DNA of 9,317 nt from a bacterium (GTDB taxonomy: Bacteria > Patescibacteriota > Minisyncoccia > Moranbacterales > UBA2206): contig JAJYBE010000034.1 in the NCBI GenBank assembly GCA_021779205.1, positions 1 to 9,317 on the forward strand. Direction: 5' to 3'. Of the stretch, positions 8,101 to 9,317 are shown one piece after another. The notes beneath the pieces were generated by a model, which saw only the letters and a program-made list of their open reading frames with translations, ran no database searches and had not been told where the DNA came from. Position numbers and translations under genes: made by a program. How positions within the stretch are numbered: position 1 is the first letter of the stretch; each line of letters starts with the position of its first letter.

Positions 8101-8486
8101 GTGTTTTTCCCGGCTTTGCAATTTTAAATGCAATCAAGGGAACATATTTCAATGCGACTTCAATGATTGGTGTTATTGCGCTTGCTGGACTTTCCGTTAA
8201 GAATACGGTTATATATCTTGAATATCTTGAACCGCTCAGAAAAAGGAAGCGCCCATTATTTGAGGCATTAGTTGAAACTGGGCGCATTAGGCTTCTTCCG
8301 ATTATGCTCACATCCCTTACGGCAATTTTGGGTTCTCTTACAATTATTTCCGATCCGGTTTGGGAGGGGTTGGCTTGGGCGCTCATCTTTGGGCTAACCG
8401 CTTCGACTTTTCTCACTCTAGTTATTTTTCCGATTGCGTATTACACTTTTGAGCACAAAAAATGGGATGCTTCAATAAAAAATTAA
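5193..8486 (+). CDS. RND efflux permease, HAE type
   Basis: The 1097-residue protein is a proton-driven inner-membrane antiporter of the AcrB superfamily, slightly longer than AcrB (1049). Twelve hydrophobic segments can be placed: about 36-54, 367-383, 387-408, 413-434, 463-483, 490-518, 561-582, 932-948, 955-980, 988-1011, 1033-1052 and 1058-1085. Two large external loops lie at about 55-366 and 583-930. TM4 carries LGLLVDDAIVVIENV with Asp428-Asp429 (AcrB Asp407/408). TM10 carries GLSVKN with Lys1003 (AcrB Lys940), and TM11 has Thr1040 in LPIMLTSL. The relay is therefore intact and of the HAE (organic substrate) kind, not the CusA-like metal kind. A KIDGEWKLTLEVFRDLG stretch (917-933) before TM8 recalls a subfamily of longer RND pumps. 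A second in-frame ATG at 5205 is possible. It is the last gene of the repressor-adaptor-pump operon. Confidence 0.93.
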   Translation: MNKIMQNIDQASSEIHKENLGLAGKITRLFLKKKELSILAIVVVAVWGILSFILTPKQYNPEIVAPAFVITTDFPNADASEVYELITRPMEDKIAELTKIDNISSQSFPGGRSIVMVKFLVGSNLENAKVELNQKLRDNIALKPSGATDPVVQAIDPDDVPILDIGLSSDSLSESSLRKLAFDVTDELKQVPGVSKSEIKGGRVNNLFVEPRAGDLSAQNISLFEIIGAISGANNIFSVNSLEGQGRNPVLDISGNIRDVNDLKNLVLRQKNGAVLRLGDVADITYGPGEITSYVALAQKNQNEKPIVHIALSKLKGVNATTVSNNVLTKLKTLKGNLISSDVNVQVLRDEGKVAGDEIGKLTFDLTKSIVVVAILLMLFLGFRNAMMAAVSIPLVLLAVFGVGLLAGQTVNRITLFALILSLGLLVDDAIVVIENVARYFRLYPQENRVKLIVRAVDEVGGALALSTLTMAIAFIPMAFVTGMMGPYMAPIPFFVPTALFASLIFSVSINPFLALIFTPKNNIQKKKSYEDGFFFRQFKKLENQYAKLLFVFLETAKKRKLVIIITVIIFVLVLLLPFTPLMPFRMLPKADENQFYVYIDLPTGTAVNETQTTTKALESLILENSQVVNVESFVGISPIADFNGLFRGSSSRVFQNQATLRVNLTENKMRSVSSEKIAQEVVNSTESYLSAYPNIKMRIVEDPPGPPVLATLLLKIQGNDEKNREHMACDFEANISGIHGVTDIDRSTPDRTLDYTYRILMDKAELLGIAPADVSTLLHIALSGSAVGLYHQATPGNLRKPEQEYIMLRLPKDDRNSQSDLAKIEIPTRTGTNVPLTEIIEKTDGATDLPILSDDRRPTTYLSAEMKNRSVVYAIIDLFPKLLSYKLPDGNGKLVSWNLLGAEYENIKTGQHYFVKIDGEWKLTLEVFRDLGLAMGVAIFLIYFILAAKSESLFIPLLLMISIPLGLIGVFPGFAILNAIKGTYFNATSMIGVIALAGLSVKNTVIYLEYLEPLRKRKRPLFEALVETGRIRLLPIMLTSLTAILGSLTIISDPVWEGLAWALIFGLTASTFLTLVIFPIAYYTFEHKKWDASIKN

Positions 8487-8737
8487 TTGACGGCTTAAAA
8501 TAAAAAATACGGCTAAAAAAGTTTATCGTTAAGAATTGGCATGTGGAGGGGTTAATTTTTCTTTGACAGGCTATATTGTCCGCTGGCAATTATCACTTCC
8601 AAGCTGGAGATGAGAGGGAGGTGGATTTCTTTTTGAAAGATATATCCGTACATTATAATATATATAACGGGTGGTGATGTATGATATGGTAAAATAATTG
8701 CATGGACAGTTTTTATGAAATATGTTAATATAAATTT
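8487..8737. other. Intergenic region between the pump and the MNT gene
   Basis: These 251 bases contain no credible gene on either strand; the longest minus-strand frame overlaps the MNT gene and resembles nothing I know. I see no strong hairpin terminator for the pump operon. Several promoter-like pieces occur: TTGACA at 8563-8568 without a good -10; TTGAAA (8633-8638) with TAATAT (8656-8661) at 17 bases; the extended -10 TGGTAAAAT (8687-8695); and the best pair just before the MNT start, listed separately. A tiny in-frame run from GTG 8671 to a TAA (eight codons) is too short to support as a gene. Confidence 0.6.
8703..8731 (+). promoter_or_regulatory. Promoter of the MNT/HEPN pair, leaderless or nearly so
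   Basis: TGGACA (8703-8708, five of six to TTGACA) is separated by exactly 17 bases from TAATAT (8726-8731). TG one base before that hexamer makes an extended -10, TGTTAATAT. Initiation about seven bases downstream falls on or next to the ATG at 8738, so the message would have essentially no 5' leader. This agrees with the missing Shine-Dalgarno sequence. Confidence 0.6.
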
Positions 8738-9121
8738 ATGGAAACTCAAATAACCAACGAAAAAATTCAGGCGGTGGCGGATAAAATAGTCAAAGAATAT
8801 CAGCCGGAAAAAATAATCCTTTTCGGATCTTACGCATGGGGCAAGCCACATGGGGATTCCGATGTGGATTTATTTATTGTTAAAAGTAGTTCTGAAAATC
8901 GGCTTGAAAGACAGCGGGAATTGAGAAAGATTCTTTCCGGCAGTAATTTTCCAGCGATAGATATTTTGGCCTATACCCCGGAGGAAACCGAAAAAAGTGT
9001 CAATGAGAACAAAAATCTTTTTATTGAGGATATTTTGCGTCACGGTAAAACGCTCTATAGCAGTTCAAAGAGCGCCTTTAATGTAAGGCTTCCCAAAAGA
9101 CCATTAACTATTTTGCACTAA
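8738..9121 (+). CDS. MNT-type nucleotidyltransferase (MntA-like antitoxin)
   Basis: The 127-residue protein belongs to the minimal nucleotidyltransferase family of the DNA polymerase beta fold. The motif is GSYAWGKPHGDSDVDLFIV: Gly30-Ser31, ten residues, then Asp42-X-Asp44, the exact GSX10DXD signature of MntA antitoxins. A third carboxylate, Asp75, is in AIDILAYTPEE. In studied pairs the MNT enzyme transfers AMP to a tyrosine of the HEPN toxin and so silences it. Here a HEPN gene follows three bases after the stop, which supports that role. The domain appears to end near ILRHGKTLY (99-107). About 20 further residues, basic and without recognisable homology, form an unusual tail. With no Shine-Dalgarno sequence, its start is set by the conserved N-terminal helix and the close promoter. 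A role as a general nucleotidyltransferase outside toxin-antitoxin function cannot be excluded. Confidence 0.88.
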   Translation: METQITNEKIQAVADKIVKEYQPEKIILFGSYAWGKPHGDSDVDLFIVKSSSENRLERQRELRKILSGSNFPAIDILAYTPEETEKSVNENKNLFIEDILRHGKTLYSSSKSAFNVRLPKRPLTILH

Positions 9122-9124
9122 TTT

Positions 9125-9317
9125 ATGCTAACTGATTATGTCAAGAGTTGGTTTAGTCGCGCCGATGAAGATTTGGCACTTATCGCGGTTTTGCTTAAAG
9201 AAAAAGCTTTTTTTCCAAACCCAATTTGTTTCCATACCGAGCAAGCAGCGGAGAAATACCTAAAAGGTTTTTTAGCGCATCATGAGTTGCATGTCAGAAA
9301 AGTGCATGATTTGGAAA
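9125..9317 (+). CDS. HEPN-domain protein, N-terminal part (HepT-like toxin)
   Basis: The open frame from ATG 9125 runs off the right edge, so 64 residues are seen. They match the first half of a HEPN domain: DYVKSWFSRADEDLALIAVLL (4-24) recalls 'W...A..DL..A..Ll'. ICFHTEQAAEKYLKGFL (34-50) is the characteristic 'icF.aqQAaEKalKa.L' helix, and KVHDLE (59-64) corresponds to the 'tHdL' element. In MNT/HEPN pairs this protein is often an RNase toxin whose catalytic RX4-6H motif lies further on, beyond this window. Activity therefore cannot be judged. The start is three bases after the MNT stop, so the two genes are surely co-transcribed. The order is antitoxin first. A non-toxic HEPN partner of a nucleotidyltransferase is the alternative. 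Confidence 0.85.
   Translation, partial: MLTDYVKSWFSRADEDLALIAVLLKEKAFFPNPICFHTEQAAEKYLKGFLAHHELHVRKVHDLE

Noticed and set aside
3631..8498. Shared CGGCTTAA at 3631-3638 and 8491-8498, both shortly after stop codons
   Set aside because: Eight bases in AT-rich DNA without extended similarity is compatible with chance; no repeat boundary or mobile element is seen.
8645..8671. CCGT...ACGG inverted repeat around the TATAATATATATA tract
   Set aside because: Only four paired bases with a long loop and no T-run; too weak to call a terminator or operator.
8552..8851. 99-codon minus-strand frame in the pump-MNT intergenic region
   Set aside because: It overlaps the well-supported MNT gene, is of low-complexity Phe/Ile/Tyr composition from AT-rich DNA, and has no family pattern.
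1..9317. CRISPR arrays, tRNA or rRNA genes, insertion sequences, prophage genes
   Set aside because: None seen by eye on either strand; no regularly spaced direct repeats, no transposase or integrase motifs and no cloverleaf-like segments were recognised.

Overview
The window is AT-rich, and every gene lies on the + strand. It carries small housekeeping proteins, very short intergenic gaps and almost no Shine-Dalgarno sequences before its start codons. TGA is used as a stop (1640-1642), so the genetic code looks standard. These traits, together with the infB-rbfA-DHH order, suggest a small-genome bacterium. Candidatus Patescibacteria/CPR (a Parcubacteria- or Moranbacteria-like lineage) is my best guess, but this is inference from style and not from a marker gene.

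Region 1 (1-3611) is a tightly packed housekeeping run. It holds the C-terminal end of infB (IF-2), rbfA (30S maturation), a DHH/DHHA1 phosphoesterase of the NrnA type, nfo (endonuclease IV), a YfcE/MJ0936-type metallophosphoesterase and a family 4 [4Fe-4S] uracil-DNA glycosylase. The first three genes keep the classical infB-rbfA-nrnA arrangement. The last three add base-excision repair: the glycosylase makes abasic sites and endonuclease IV cleaves them. A hairpin followed by T residues (3646-3680) closes the run.

Region 2 (about 3709-8486) is a self-contained regulated efflux operon. A strong promoter has a perfect 7-3-7 inverted repeat (ACACCCC-ATA-GGGGTGT) in its spacer. It drives a CsoR/DUF156-family repressor, an HlyD/AcrA-type adaptor and a 1097-residue 12-TM RND permease. 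The repressor has Cys29 and Cys58, but Asn54 where copper-sensing CsoR proteins have His. The permease carries the Asp-Asp and Lys proton-relay residues of HAE-type (organic/drug) RND pumps, not the heavy-metal type. The operon therefore looks like a thiol, persulfide or electrophile-sensing efflux unit and not a copper pump. No outer-membrane factor (TolC type) is present in the window.

Region 3 (8487-9317) has a 251-base intergenic stretch with several promoter-like elements. It is followed by a MNT-type nucleotidyltransferase with an exact GSX10DXD motif and the beginning of a HEPN-domain protein, cut by the window end. Together these form a MntA/HepT-like toxin-antitoxin pair. The best promoter sits so close to the MNT start codon that its transcript should be leaderless or nearly so.
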